From assembly GCA_002682825.1 (NCBI GenBank), contig NOKP01000020.1, forward strand, positions 310,001 to 374,000: a DNA stretch of 64,000 nucleotides, written 5' to 3'. How positions within the stretch are numbered: position 1 is the first letter of the stretch; each line of letters starts with the position of its first letter. This document shows, one piece after another, positions 33,005-44,663 of the stretch. The notes below the pieces were generated by a model. That model did no database searches. It saw nothing but the letters and a program-made list of their open reading frames with translations, and was not told the origin of the DNA. This DNA is from Neonectria sp. B-13. Lineage: Eukaryota; Ascomycota; Sordariomycetes; Hypocreales; Nectriaceae. Both the position numbers and the translations under genes were made by a program.

Positions 33005-36000
33005 GCCGCAACTCGCTCTAAGCCAGATGGAGCGGATTGTCAGCGGCACTGCGGCGAGGGGGGGTCCTTTAATGGCGGAGAAGGGCTGGTCGGGGAATTA
33101 ATTGTCTGACGGCGGTATCCCAGGAAGCAGAAAGGCTACCGGTACTAGCAGGTGGCATATCTCTCTTGGCGAGTCGCAATGCAAAGCCGTTCCCCCGGAG
33201 CCCCGGATTTTCTTCAAGCAGAAAGGTTAAGTGAGGTGTTGCAACTTGCAAGCCACGCCTCAAATATCACGAGACGGATGGGAAATTTTCGGGCCTCAAC
33301 GAGGCAACTTTGTTCGAGAAATCACACCTCCGCGACCAATGAAAAGGACGCGACTCCCACGGACGCCATCATGGTCCGGGAAATGCTCAAGGTTCTTCGC
33401 CTCTCCTGGCGTCATTTTCCACGGCCGACGTGTGCTCTGGATCTAGAGAAACATCGTATGATTCCCAGTGAGCGGAGCCTTGGCATTTTCCCGGGTGGGC
33501 CGGCCGTCCATCGGAAGCGGGCCGTTACGTTGAGGCGGTTGGATGCTGCTTTGTGCGGAGGGTGCTCCGGCGGAGCGATTCGGTCGGGTTTCGTCACTTT
33601 CGGAGGGTGCACTGCCTGTTTGGGTATTTGGGTATTTGGAGGGACTGCTTTTGGTTATGAGCTTCTCGTGGCCACTGGCATAGAAGACTGAATGTCTCCC
33701 GGACATGTACACTTTCTGGTGTGCTGATATCAACACCAAGGTCACAGCGCCGGATGGCTATCACCTTAGCGTCGCCACGTCCAGAGACAGTGACATACAA
33801 CCCAGACAGCCCATCTCGCCGTGGGACCTGATACGGAACAAATACACTCTACCTGCCCGAAAGAACAGAAGAACTGGGGAATTCGGCTCCCACTAGTCCG
33901 CACTGCCGGGCAAATACCCTCAGAAGCCGCACAGATGCCTGCCGACGGGGTCTTGTATTGGGTCTTATCAAACAAGCCACTCGCTTTCCCACCCGTTTTC
34001 TGTCCCGTTCCCCATTCCCTATGGTGATATGATACCACATCCCACCAGGTGGTGGCCGGCCCCGCAAGTTTGTCGGCGGAGGTGGATCTGCCAGCGCTGC
34101 GTCAGCGACCTGTCAACTAACAGGAATGGGGAATTGGATGTTGGATCATGGAGATTTGATCCGTGCCCAAATTCTCGCGCAGCAACGTGGTGATGTTTGG
34201 CCCGACGGCTCCCATATATCCTGGAGGCATGGCGGCCTGACTTGGCGCATCTCCTGTTTCGCGCAACAGATGGCAGACGGCCATGGGTCGGAGCAGCGGT
34301 CGGTGGAACGAGGTCAAATTGCAACCGTGACCGTGAGCCGCCGATTGCCGACGGGAATGTGTGCGTTTCATACGTGGGAGCACCTGGTGATATTGGGATA
34401 TGTTTCATGTATGAGTGCACTGGAGTTTGCCGTATTCCGATCATGGTGAGCTGTTTGCGCGATATGCGACTGGGATCCACGTTCCATCCACAATGGAGGG
34501 TGTCCTAGGTTCAGACACCGACCGACCTTGTTAAATACAGGTCCATGGCCAACCGTTGAACAGCTGTTAAAAGCTCATCTGGCTGAACAGTCCTGGCTCA
34601 CTCGAGCTTCTCAGTGACGTGTAAGTCTATTCGGGGATTTTGCGGGATAGCACAGCTCTCGAGGCAGCCCTGAGTCCAGAGTGAGTGGCCTCTGGGTGTC
34701 TGTCGGTGGTGCGGTTGAAAGAGAAACGCTTTCTTCAGCCAATCCGCCACATCGCCAATCCGGGATGCCATAGAAAAGACTATCAACGATGAGAACGCAA
34801 CGATCCAAGAGGGCTGCCAACTATGGCACGCCGTTGTGGGTTCCATTATACGCAGAGGATACGCAGAGGGAAATAGCAAATTGAGCTAGAGGCCTGGGTT
34901 GTCCATAACAAGGTCCGGCTCGTCCAGAAAGAGCCGCGCATCGATGCAGCCAGCAGAATGCAGCTGGCGGAGGTGAGGAAAGGGATTTGGGGTCAAATGG
35001 GGGCCATCCACAATGCAGGTGAATCTCTTTCAAGAGAAGGGCATTGCGGGAGAAGCAGCGATGTAGCCTAGAGGGTTGAGGAATGTTCTTATTAGAGACT
35101 CAACCGGTGGGTGGAGTTGGCCTGGGAATTGAGCGAGGGGAAATTCAGGGTCTACTGTCTCGAAAATTTTACCAGGATTTCCAATTTGAGCAATGCGCAT
35201 GGCGAGGCGAGTCTAAAGAAGACGCAATGCGGCTCCAGCATGGCATCCGACACTCGGTCTATTCTCTCCGTCCGCCCTTGGCCCGGTCCCATCTCTTGGC
35301 GTACACGCTTGCACGAGCGGGATATCAGAATTTGCGAAATTCAAGAACATGAGGGCTTGTAAGTATGAGGCTTTTGTGAGCCTTTAAACGGGGACGTGGT
35401 GATGTCCGAAACCGCAGCAGCACGTGGCCCGCTGTGGATGGATTGGTCGACCGGTTCCTGGGTTTGGCGGGCAAGATGGGGGTCGTGATGGGGGCGATGG
35501 GGCAGATGGTTTACTGATTGATAAGAGATTGACTCCATCGGACCCTCTTAAAGCCTCTTAAAGCCTCTTAGCCTTCTTAGCCTTCTGTAAGCCACGTTAA
35601 CGTCTTCCGCCCGGCAGAACGAGAGAGTAAAAAAGACGCCTGGCCCGGCGACGAGTCCCTGATGAGGAGAGTGGGCGGAGGTCAGCCCCCGATCAAGGCG
35701 CAAGGCCGGAAGAACCGTGACTGGGTTTTGCCAGCGACGTGGCTCCGGCGCACGCAGTCGAATCTGTTTGTGGTTGAGTCTAGAATTTGGGGCATGGGGG
35801 GCCATCGACCATCGAGTTGTATTTGTCTGGTCATGGTAAGTAGCAACAGGAGCAGCGCTACGTCTGCAATAATTAGGTGGAAGACTAATAGGGACTTGCA
35901 TACGAGTAAGAGTACGAACCGTACGAATACAGGCTACAGCATGCACAGCGCAGCAAAGTCTGCATGACGAACTCGGCCGGGCCGGGCGGTAGTCGTCACT

Positions 36001-37650
36001 TGTGGCTGTTTGGCAATCAAATCAAATTCGAACCCTCAAGATGGTGATCGACAGAAGCAGGGACAAAGGTGTAAAAGTGTGTCTGAAGGGTGGACAAAAG
36101 TCACAGGGCTTGTCAGTGGCTATCAATGCCGCGTGCAGCCTGGCTGGGCTAAGTAAGGTAAGGATGTAAATGCAACCCTCACCCAAGGTCTGGGCTCGTT
36201 TCAGGGTTTCAGTGTCGACGACTGGACCGGACTGGGCCAGACCGGACCTGGACCTTCTTGTTGTCTCCAGTATCCAGTCCGAGACCCGGTTTGCAGCTCT
36301 TTAGCAGAGTTGGAGCTGCGGGTTGCTTCCTGGCTGGCTGGCGGCCGGGCCTGCAACTGCGGGGGCCAGGCCCTGGAGTCCGGATCATGGATGCCGCTAG
36401 GAGGTGGCCGGAGCGATGCGAAGATCCACAGACGCGGGAGTCGTCGGCGAGGCCCTTGCCACTGTAGGAGGTGTAGGTAGTACTCCAGGTCTTACGTGTT
36501 GTGGGAGTGCTGCGGTCGGTTTGCTTCAGCTCGACAAGGCCCTTGGGTTTCGGAAGGATTGAAGGTTTGCGTGCATCAGATTGGCTGCTGCGGATGCGGG
36601 AGGATTGGATGCCTGGTGTTGCTCAACTCGTGATAGACGTCAAAGGTTAAAGATGGAAGAAATGTTGAGTCCGAATACGCGTCGTGCCTTGGAGAGCCGT
36701 TGATTGGAGCCACAACCCGTTTGCCACGAGCGTTACGCTGCCACAGCCACAGCCACGGGATCACGGCAAACGTCAATCCGGGGCACCACCATCGGTGTGT
36801 ACGGGACTTACAGGAGCACAGGCATTGCATTTCTCAGAAGAGAGGGGAAAAGAGGAGGAAGAGGATGTCATCTCGCATCAATTCACTTCACCGACGGCTT
36901 GATACATGCCAGACACCCGCATGCCATTGCAGGCTTGCAGGTTGCAGGCTTGCTCCAGGGTCACCACGTGCACCCTCCATTCCCTTACACGGTGCCCATG
37001 ACGGACAAAGAAGACGCCTGGATCTCATTAACACACAGCACTGCCAAAGGTTTACTTGCGCCCATCTATCCGTGGCGTTGAGAACAATAGCCAATGGACG
37101 AAGTGGTCTCCTCTCCTGATCGCCTCTAATGCTTAAGTTGCGGTGCATCATGGTGTCCATGTTGAAGCCTGACGCCTCTTTGATGAGTCTCGCGGCTGTT
37201 AGCGTGTTACCCACGCTGTCGGCGCGTTACGCAGAAAATGCGCGAAATCTAATTACACTGTGTGCCATGGTACCTTTACTTACTGTCCGGTGCTAGAAAA
37301 TACACCGATAGCGCCCCGTACCGTGTACTTTTACCGCCCGTCCACGTCCCGGTCTACCTCCGGGGGGTATGTGGGGTTCCGCAGCGGTACCGTCCAAGGG
37401 CCCTGTGAAATTCACCGACCGCCATCCATTATTTTCAATTTCGTGACCCAGCATACTTATGGATCCATAAATTGCCCTGAAGTACCCCCGGAGGCCCTCC
37501 CCCCTGTTCTTGCAACCCCAGTGCACCCCCAGTGCCCCCTGGGACAGATGCTGCACCGCGCCTCCACTCCCGCTGGCAGCGTGGCAGAGGTACCTGCGGT
37601 TCTGACGTATTCGTCGTAGGCGACCCGTGCCACGGTCGGCAATTGGCCAA
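33005..37650. other. Long gene-free stretch
   Basis: About 4.6 kb with no open frame that looks like a protein on either strand. The composition is mixed, without strong AT richness. A small tandem repeat lies at 35542-35587. Repeated GGTACC/GTACCG motifs occur around 37265-37400. It could hold long leader sequence, a lncRNA or decayed sequence, but no specific feature can be supported. Confidence 0.45.
35542..35587. repeat. Short tandem repeat (AGCCTCTTAA-like)
   Basis: Three copies of a 10-bp unit AGCCTCTTAA and variants are followed by two shorter AGCCTTCTT units. Non-coding. Confidence 0.7.
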
Positions 37651-38593
37651 ACGAAAGGCGGCGCGCGTGCTGGGGCGGGTTCCTTCCCGTCACAGCCAGA
37701 AATTTTCTTTTTTTCCTTCCTGCTCCGGCCGCGGTCGGTGCCAGCGTCGGGTGCAGGCGCAAAAGTGGCAGGCGCGAGTGCAATTTCGACAGGCGGGCAA
37801 GTGCTGTTAGGAAGTGCTTTCACAGGAACCAAGGAAACCAGAACCAACAGGGAAAGAGCTCCAAAGGCTCTTGCTGCATTTCCAGGGTTCCCACCGGGGC
37901 CTTAGCCTGTGCCTTTACGCCTTAGCCTTGGCCTTAGCCGTAGCCCGTAGTCTTAGGTCGATATTCATTCTCGTCCCTCCCTCACCTCCACCATATCGGC
38001 CGGACAATCAATCTTTCTTCTTCCCTCTCACCCCCCTATTTCCCGGCTTCCCACCTTCTTTCTCTTCTGCATCCATCCCCAACGCAGGTCTCTCTCTGTC
38101 CTCCTTGCGTCTCGTCTTGCCCTTGGCCGTCCTTTGGCAATTGGCTCGACTCTCTCTCCCTCTCCCCCCTCCTCCTTTCTCTCCTCCGTTTGCCCATTGT
38201 TTGCGCCTCTTCGCGGCCTCTCACCCACCACCACCACCACCGCCTTGTGAGCTCCGAGCCCCGAGCCCCTCACATCCGCCGCCAATTATCGGACCTCCGT
38301 CTGCTGCTGCCTCGGCCTCAACGCCTCGTGCGCACCGTACCTCGACCACCACCTGACCACCAGCAACGTAAGTAGACAGCATCAGCCGCCCTCTACCTCA
38401 TGGGCTACTCCTATATTCCCACCATGGCCCTCTCTGCCCGTCCCCAATGGCTGCTTCAAATACTCGGCCGACCGCTAGCCCTGCCATCTTGATCCCCGAC
38501 TTACACACGCGCTTAGGTCAGGCCACAAACCACGCGCGAGACAATCAATGTTGTAGACGACGCCGAGTCACCTTCTCCGATCCTCTCGAAACC
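37651..38593 (+). promoter_or_regulatory. HMG-CoA reductase promoter and pyrimidine-rich leader with probable 5'UTR intron
   Basis: A long CT-rich tract (37965-38350) typical of highly expressed fungal genes precedes a GTAAGT donor at 38368. A likely acceptor is the TAG ending at 38516. Removing that intron would delete several upstream ATGs (38400, 38424, 38447). One two-codon upstream frame (ATG-TTG-TAG at 38548-38556) would remain before the chosen start. A GCCTTAG-type repeat lies at about 37898-37956. Confidence 0.5.
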
Positions 38594-41500
38594 ATGGCCT
38601 CCTTCCTCCCCAGACGCTTCCGCGGCGAGACCACCGTCCCCGCGACCCCGACGCCCTCGTGGGCCTCCAAACGCCTCACACCCCTCGTCCAGTACCTCTC
38701 CCGACTGGCTTGCTCCCACCCCATTCACACCGTCGTCATCGTTGCCGTTCTCGCCAGCACCTCGTACGTCGGTCTCCTCCAAGAGAGCCTCTTCGGCATC
38801 GATGTCGAGAGTACAAGTGTGGGTAAGGCCGACTGGTCATCCCTCGTTGAGGGCAGTCGAGTTTTGCTCGCCAGCCCCGACAATGGCTGGAAGTGGCAGA
38901 GCGTCAGCCAGGATAGTGCTGCGGCTGCCGAAGCTGAGCACCTCGCTCTCCTGACTCTCGTTTTCCCCGATACCCTCTCGACCGACTCCCCGAGCACCGC
39001 GCCACACTCCTACCACATTCCCATCCCCGCGAACCTCTCCATCACTTCGCTGCCGTCTACCGAGAACAGCTTCACCGCCTACTCCCAGGACAGCATTCTC
39101 GCCTATGCCCTGCCATACGTCGAAGGCCCCGAGTTTCTCGCCGCTACCCAAGAAATCCCCGACGAGGATGCCGAGGAGACCGAGACCCCCCATGGCCGCG
39201 AGAAGAAGATGTGGATCATGAAGGCAGCCAAGGTCATTACCCGCAACACCGTCATCCACTGGTTCAGCGATACCTGGACTGGGTTCCTCGACCTCCTGAA
39301 GAACGCCGAGACTCTGGACATTGTCATCATGTTGCTGGGCTACATCGCCATGCACCTGACTTTTGTCTCTCTCTTCCTGTCTATGCGCCGCATGGGCTCC
39401 AAATTTTGGCTCGGTATCTGCACCCTCTTCTCTTCCGTTTTCGCTTTCCTCTTCGGTCTGGCCGTCACGACCAAGCTGGGCGTTCCCATTAGTGTCATTC
39501 TCCTGTCCGAGGGTCTTCCCTTCCTTGTCGTCACCATTGGCTTCGAGAAGAATATTGTCCTCACCCGCGCTGTCATGTCGCACGCTGTTGAGCACCGACG
39601 TGCTCAGCTCAAGAGCTCCGCGTCCGGCAAGCGATCCCCCGAGCGCACCAACGAGAACATGATCCAGTATGCCGTTCGGGCGGCTATCAAGGACAAGGGT
39701 TTCGAGATTGTCCGCGACTATGCCATCGAGATCCTGATCTTGGTTCTTGGCGCTGCCTCCGGCGTCCAGGGTGGCCTGCAACACTTCTGCTTCATGGCGG
39801 CCTGGATCCTCTTCTTCGACTGTATCCTGCTCTTCACCTTCTACACCGCCATTCTCAGCATCAAGCTCGAGATCAACCGCATTAAGCGCCATGTCGACAT
39901 GCGCATGGCCCTCGAGGATGATGGTGTCAGCCGTCGCGTTGCCGAGAACGTCGCCAGTAGCAATGACGAGTGGCCCGGTGTCAACGGGGGCGACAAGAAT
40001 TCGTCCCTCTTTGGTCGCAAGAGCAGCAGCGTTCCTAAGTTCAAGGTTCTCATGATTCTGGGCTTCATCCTCGTCAACATCATCAACCTTTGCTCCATTC
40101 CCTTCCGTAACCCCAGCTCCCTATCCAGTCTTCGATCTTTGGCCACCAGTCTTGGTGGGCTGGTTTCTCCTCTCACTGTCGATCCCTTCAAGGTTGCCTC
40201 AAATGGCTTGGACGCCCTCCTGGCTGCTGCCAAGGCCAACAACCGACCCACCCTCGTCACCATTCTCACCCCCATCAAGTATGAGCTGGAGTACCCCTCC
40301 GTTCATTACGCCCTAGGATCGGCTCTCAACGGTAGCGGCTCCAATCTGGATGATGGATTCTCCAAATTTCACGGATACGGTGTTGGTGGCCGCGTCGTTG
40401 GCGGCCTACTCAAGAGCCTCGAGGATCCCGTCCTCTCCAAGTGGATTATCGTTGCTTTGGCTTTGAGTGTCGGCTTGAACGGTTACCTCTTCAATGTCGC
40501 TCGCTGGGGTATCAACGACCCTAACGTCCCCGAGCACCCTATCGATCGAAGCGAGTTGGCTCGCGCTCAGCGATTCAACGACACCAGCGCCGCTACCCTC
40601 CCCTTGGGCGAGTATGTTCCACCTACCCCTCAGCGCACCGAGCCTAGCACGCCAGCTGTCACAGATGATGAGTCGGTCGATATGCTGCAGATGACCAAAG
40701 CCCGACCCTCAACTGCAACTAACCGCCCCAACCGCCCCAACGCAGAGCTCGAGCAGCTCATGAGGGATGGTCGTGTACCCGACATGAGTGATGAGGAGGT
40801 TGTCTCAATGTCGATGCGTGGCAAAATCCCCGGTTATGCCCTGGAGAAGACTCTCAAGGACTTCACTCGCGCGGTCAAGATTCGTCGTACAATTATTTCC
40901 CGAACCAAGGCTACTTCCGACTTCACCCACGTTTTGGAGCAGTCCAAGCTGCCTTTCGAGCATTACAACTGGGAGCGCGTCTTTGGTGCCTGCTGCGAGA
41001 ACGTCATCGGATACATGCCCCTTCCCGTCGGTGTTGCCGGACCCCTCGTCATTGATGGCCAGAGCTACTTTATTCCCATGGCCACAACTGAGGGTGTCCT
41101 CGTTGCTAGCACTAGCCGAGGAAGCAAGGCCATCAACTCTGGCGGTGGTGCTATTACTGTTCTTACTGCCGATGGTATGACCCGTGGACCCTGTGTCTCG
41201 TTTGAAACCCTGGAGCGAGCCGGCGCTGCTAAGCTCTGGCTTGATTCGGAGGCCGGCCAGACGGTCATGAAGAAGGCCTTCAACTCGACTAGCCGATTCG
41301 CCCGATTGCAACACATGAAGACGGCCCTTGCCGGTACCAACCTGTATATCCGATTCAAGACGACTACCGGTGATGCCATGGGCATGAACATGATCTCCAA
41401 GGGTGTCGAGCACGCCCTAGATGTCATGGCCAACGAGGCAGGCTTTGATGACATGCAAATCATCTCCATCTCGGGTAACTACTGCTCTGACAAGAAGGCT

Positions 41501-42218
41501 GCCGCGCTCAACTGGATCGACGGACGAGGCAAGGGTGTTGTGGCCGAGGCCATCATCCCTGCGGACGTGGTCAAGAATGTCCTCAAGAGCGATGTCGATT
41601 CCCTGGTTGAGCTGAACATTGCCAAGAACTTGATCGGTTCTGCCATGGCCGGTTCTGTGGGTGGTTTCAACGCCCATGCCGCCAATATCGTGGCCGCCAT
41701 CTTCCTTGCAACTGGCCAGGATCCTGCTCAGGTTGTCGAGAGCGCTAACTGTATCACCATCATGAAGAAGTAAGTTTTAATCTGATGCAAACATTTTGTC
41801 TAATTTGCTAACCGCTGCACTCAGTCTGAGAGGATCCCTCCAAATCTCAGTGTCCATGCCTTCCTTGGAGGTTGGAACGCTTGGTGGCGGTACCATCCTC
41901 GAGCCCCAAAGCGCCATGCTCGACATGCTTGGTGTTCGTGGCTCACATCCCACGAACCCTGGAGACAACGCCCGTCGCTTGGCCCGCATCATCGCAGCTG
42001 CCACGCTGGCTGGTGAGCTGTCCCTGTGCAGTGCCCTGGCTGCCGGCCACCTCGTGAAGGCGCATATGACGCACAACCGAAGCGCCGCTCCGTCGCGCTC
42101 GACCACTCCTGCTCCTCCTCCCCAGAGTCCTGTGTCGCTGGCCATGACGAGCGCCCAGGAACGCTCTGCGTCTACGACGTCGATGAGCGCGGCGGCTCTC
42201 CAGCGATCGAAGCGGTAA
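38594..42218 (+). CDS. HMG1: 3-hydroxy-3-methylglutaryl-CoA reductase
   Basis: HMG-CoA reductase makes mevalonate from HMG-CoA with NADPH, the committed step to sterols and other isoprenoids, at the ER membrane. It has 1189 residues from two exons (38594-41769 and 41825-42218; 55-nt intron). The N-terminal half has several membrane segments, including the sterol-sensing-like region [23 protein letters not shown] (about 238-260). A linker (about 660-760) leads to the catalytic domain. Active-site stretches are [37 protein letters not shown] with the catalytic Lys, GTLGGGT, and [10 protein letters not shown] with the catalytic His. [12 protein letters not shown] in good start context is taken as the N-terminus. 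Earlier ATGs are probably in a leader intron. The complete membrane domain favours the regular sterol-pathway enzyme. Confidence 0.95.
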
Positions 42219-42498
42219 ATGTTTTTCTTTTCTAAAGCATTTGGTCTGATGGGAAATCAGACGTAGAAGCGAGGGGATATTAAAACTCCGGAGACGTGGA
42301 ACATATCGTCAAAGGTTTTTAGTGGCGGGGGTCAGCATGGAGTTTCGCATTTTGGGACATTCTGGAATAGGCACGCCAAGCGTACATAGGTACACAAGAT
42401 ACACAAATAAGTGGAAATCATAAGAGTACTGCTTTCAAAAATACATTTGTAATGATTTTTTCACTCACGTCCGTGGCCCTGTATTTGCTACTTGGTGT

Positions 42499-43490
42499 TT
42501 AGGAAGTGGACTTGAGCCGAGCCACTTGGTCTCCGTCGATAGAGGTAAAGTTGATGCCCTTTGCCTCCATGTCCTTCCTACACTCGTCCCACTTGTCAGG
42601 CAAGACGGGTCGTGTCCCTTCGTTGACGATGAAAGTCCGATATCCTTCCTCGACGGCGTGCTCAGCGGTTGCCTTGACGCAAAAGTCGCTCGCAAGGCCA
42701 ACAACGAAGACGTCGGTGACGGCAGCATCACTGAGCGTCTTGGCGAGCCCGCTATCACTGACATGGAAGGGGTCGTAGAAGGCCGAGTACATCTCGACGG
42801 TGGGATCCATGCCCTTCTCGAGGACCGAGTGCAGCGCGGCAACATCCAGCTCCGGGACGAGTTCGGCGCCGGGGGAGCCCTGGACGCAGTGGACAGGCCA
42901 TAGGGTGGTGGAGTAGGTGCGAGCCGGGTCCGACGGGTGGACGATGGTGTGGGAGGAGGTGTACGGCTCGGCGGTCGGGTGGTTGGCGGCGAAGGAGATG
43001 TGGTGCGGCGGGTGCCAGTCCTTGGTGGCGATCTTGAGGGCGAAGGGGAGGCTGAGGAGGGTGTTGATGGCGGGGGCGATGGCGCGGCCGTTGGGGACGG
43101 CGAGGCTTCCGTTCTGGGAGTTGTCAGTTAGTATGAGGTCTTAGTGAGTGAACAGGTTTGGTGGAAGTTAGATGGGAGTATATGAACGGGAGACGGTATG
43201 GAGACGAAAAGGTGTTGAGATGTACTCAGATAAGTCCGAAGAAACGACTAGCCGGAATAAGATCGGGGTAAGGACGGTGCTACAATAGAGTACAACTATG
43301 CGTTGTATACGTTCATTTTGATTCCTGGTCATTGAATGTATTGGAGCGAATGTCATGCATGCGTGGTCCAATTGCGCTTGCAATGCAGCAGCTACAGGCG
43401 AGAAATCAAGACGTAACTCACCGGCGGGCAAAAGTCCTCTTGGAAGTCAACCACGATTAACGCGGCTTTAAAGGGTTTAGGGGACGTCAT
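42499..43490 (-). CDS. PNC1: Nicotinamidase
   Basis: Nicotinamidase converts nicotinamide to nicotinate in NAD salvage, and so relieves sirtuin inhibition. It has 227 residues from two exons (43422-43490 and 42499-43113). The catalytic triad is Asp15 (VVDFQEDF), Lys123 (VLEKGMDP) and Cys168 (ASDFCVKA). The metal ligands are Asp55 and His57 in KDWHPPHH, plus His98 in LWPVHC. Spacing matches yeast Pnc1 closely. The 308-nt intron is long for this region. Its donor is GTGAGT and its end has an ACTAAC branch point with CAG acceptor, and the split falls after FCPP as in related genes. The 3' end faces the HMG-CoA reductase 3' end, with 280 bp between the stop codons. Confidence 0.93.
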
Positions 43491-43940
43491 TTCCCTCCTT
43501 GCTTGTCGCGGGCCTGTCTTGCGCAAAGCGTTGGCTGACTGAGCTGAGTGCGACGGGTTGATGTTGTAGTCTAAGTTGTAAGCCTTGGAGGGGCGAGGAT
43601 GATGAGGAGAGCGATAAGCTGATAAGGCGCCGTTCGGTTCGGCCCCACTCTTCGGGTGAGGGGCCGTGTTTGGGGTTTGACATGCCAGAGACTCGGGATT
43701 TCAACGGTAGGTTCAGTAGTCAGGCACACACAGGATTACACGAGAATACGCAAAAGGGGATTTACCCGGACGGCTAACAGGGGCAGCAAAGGACAGTAAG
43801 ACATATTCCCAGAAACATTCGCTCTTTGAGTAGCACGCACGATTAAAGTATGTCTGACATCTCACTCTGCCATCCATCAATCACCACAGCAAAAAGACAG
43901 TAGATACCACCATCGAAATCGACAAAAAAGTATAGGAATA
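43491..43940. other. Spacer between nicotinamidase and tRNA-Lys
   Basis: About 450 bp with the nicotinamidase promoter. No other feature seen. Confidence 0.4.
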
Positions 43941-44022
43941 GCCCGATGCGGGGGTCGAACCCGCAACCTTGAGATAGCGTACTCGTAAGAGTCTCACGCT
44001 CTACCGATTGAGCTAACCGGGC
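43941..44022 (-). tRNA. tRNA-Lys (anticodon CTT) with a 10-nt intron
   Basis: Read on the minus strand, the 82-nt gene folds as a full cloverleaf. The acceptor stem is GCCCGGT/ATCGGGC, the D arm is GCTCAATCGGTAGAGC, and the anticodon stem is TGAGA/TCTCA. The T arm is TGCGGGTTCGACCCCCGCA. The anticodon loop is CTCTTA followed by a 10-nt insertion (CGAGTACGCT) and then A. This places CTT at positions 34-36 and the intron just after position 37, the canonical site for tRNA introns. The mature length is 72 nt before CCA. Confidence 0.93.
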
Positions 44023-44663
44023 TCAATCTCGTGTGTTGGGGTTGTTATGGTTGTGGCAGTCTAATTCTGCGTTATATCACGGGCTTTTTCTGGGTCCGCG
44101 CCGGTGGGAGAAAAAATCTTTGCAGAAATCTCTGATGGATGGATGGGCGGCCCACTTCACTGTTCGCCAATGTCCAGGGACAGGCCTTGTTCTTATTATA
44201 CCCGTTTGGTGTCGTTCGGGCCCACTTAGCCCCTCGTTTCCAATGTCCAATGATGTGTGGTGTGATTAGCGTGTGTGTGCTGGCTGTGATGACATCCTAC
44301 ATCGCAGATTCGCTACCCTACATGAACAGCCGGAGGACGCTTCGGATTCGTTGTACCTCATCTCGGATAACCTCAAAGGTAAAGGCTGACGAAGATTGGA
44401 TAGGCGTATTCGTGTGTTAGTCTCAATTCAGCTAATCGGTTGATGAGGGGTTGCGCTCATGTTGAATTGCGTTCCTTGGCTGCTTACTTGACCTCCAAGT
44501 CCGGCATTATGGACCTATCTTCAGGGTTGGTTAGCAGGAAGCCCCGTCATCCTGCCAGGGGTACGGTCAGCACTATTTTGAACGTGTCAGCTAGGGCGGT
44601 TACGTGATGGTGAAATATCCATACTACATAAGACGACTCCCAGGTTGCACTTAGGATAGTGTC
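44023..44663. promoter_or_regulatory. Cytochrome P450 upstream region
   Basis: A 640-bp spacer between the tRNA gene and the P450 start codon. No TATA box or recognisable cluster-regulator site stands out. Open frames here look random. Confidence 0.35.

Noticed and set aside
38447..38593. Longer N-terminus of HMG-CoA reductase starting at 38447
   Set aside because: The added 49 residues are not membrane-domain-like and probably lie partly in a leader intron. The ATG at 38594 has better context and matches the usual fungal N-terminus.
43168..43431. Open frame inside the nicotinamidase intron
   Set aside because: Lies within a well-supported intron and has no family resemblance.
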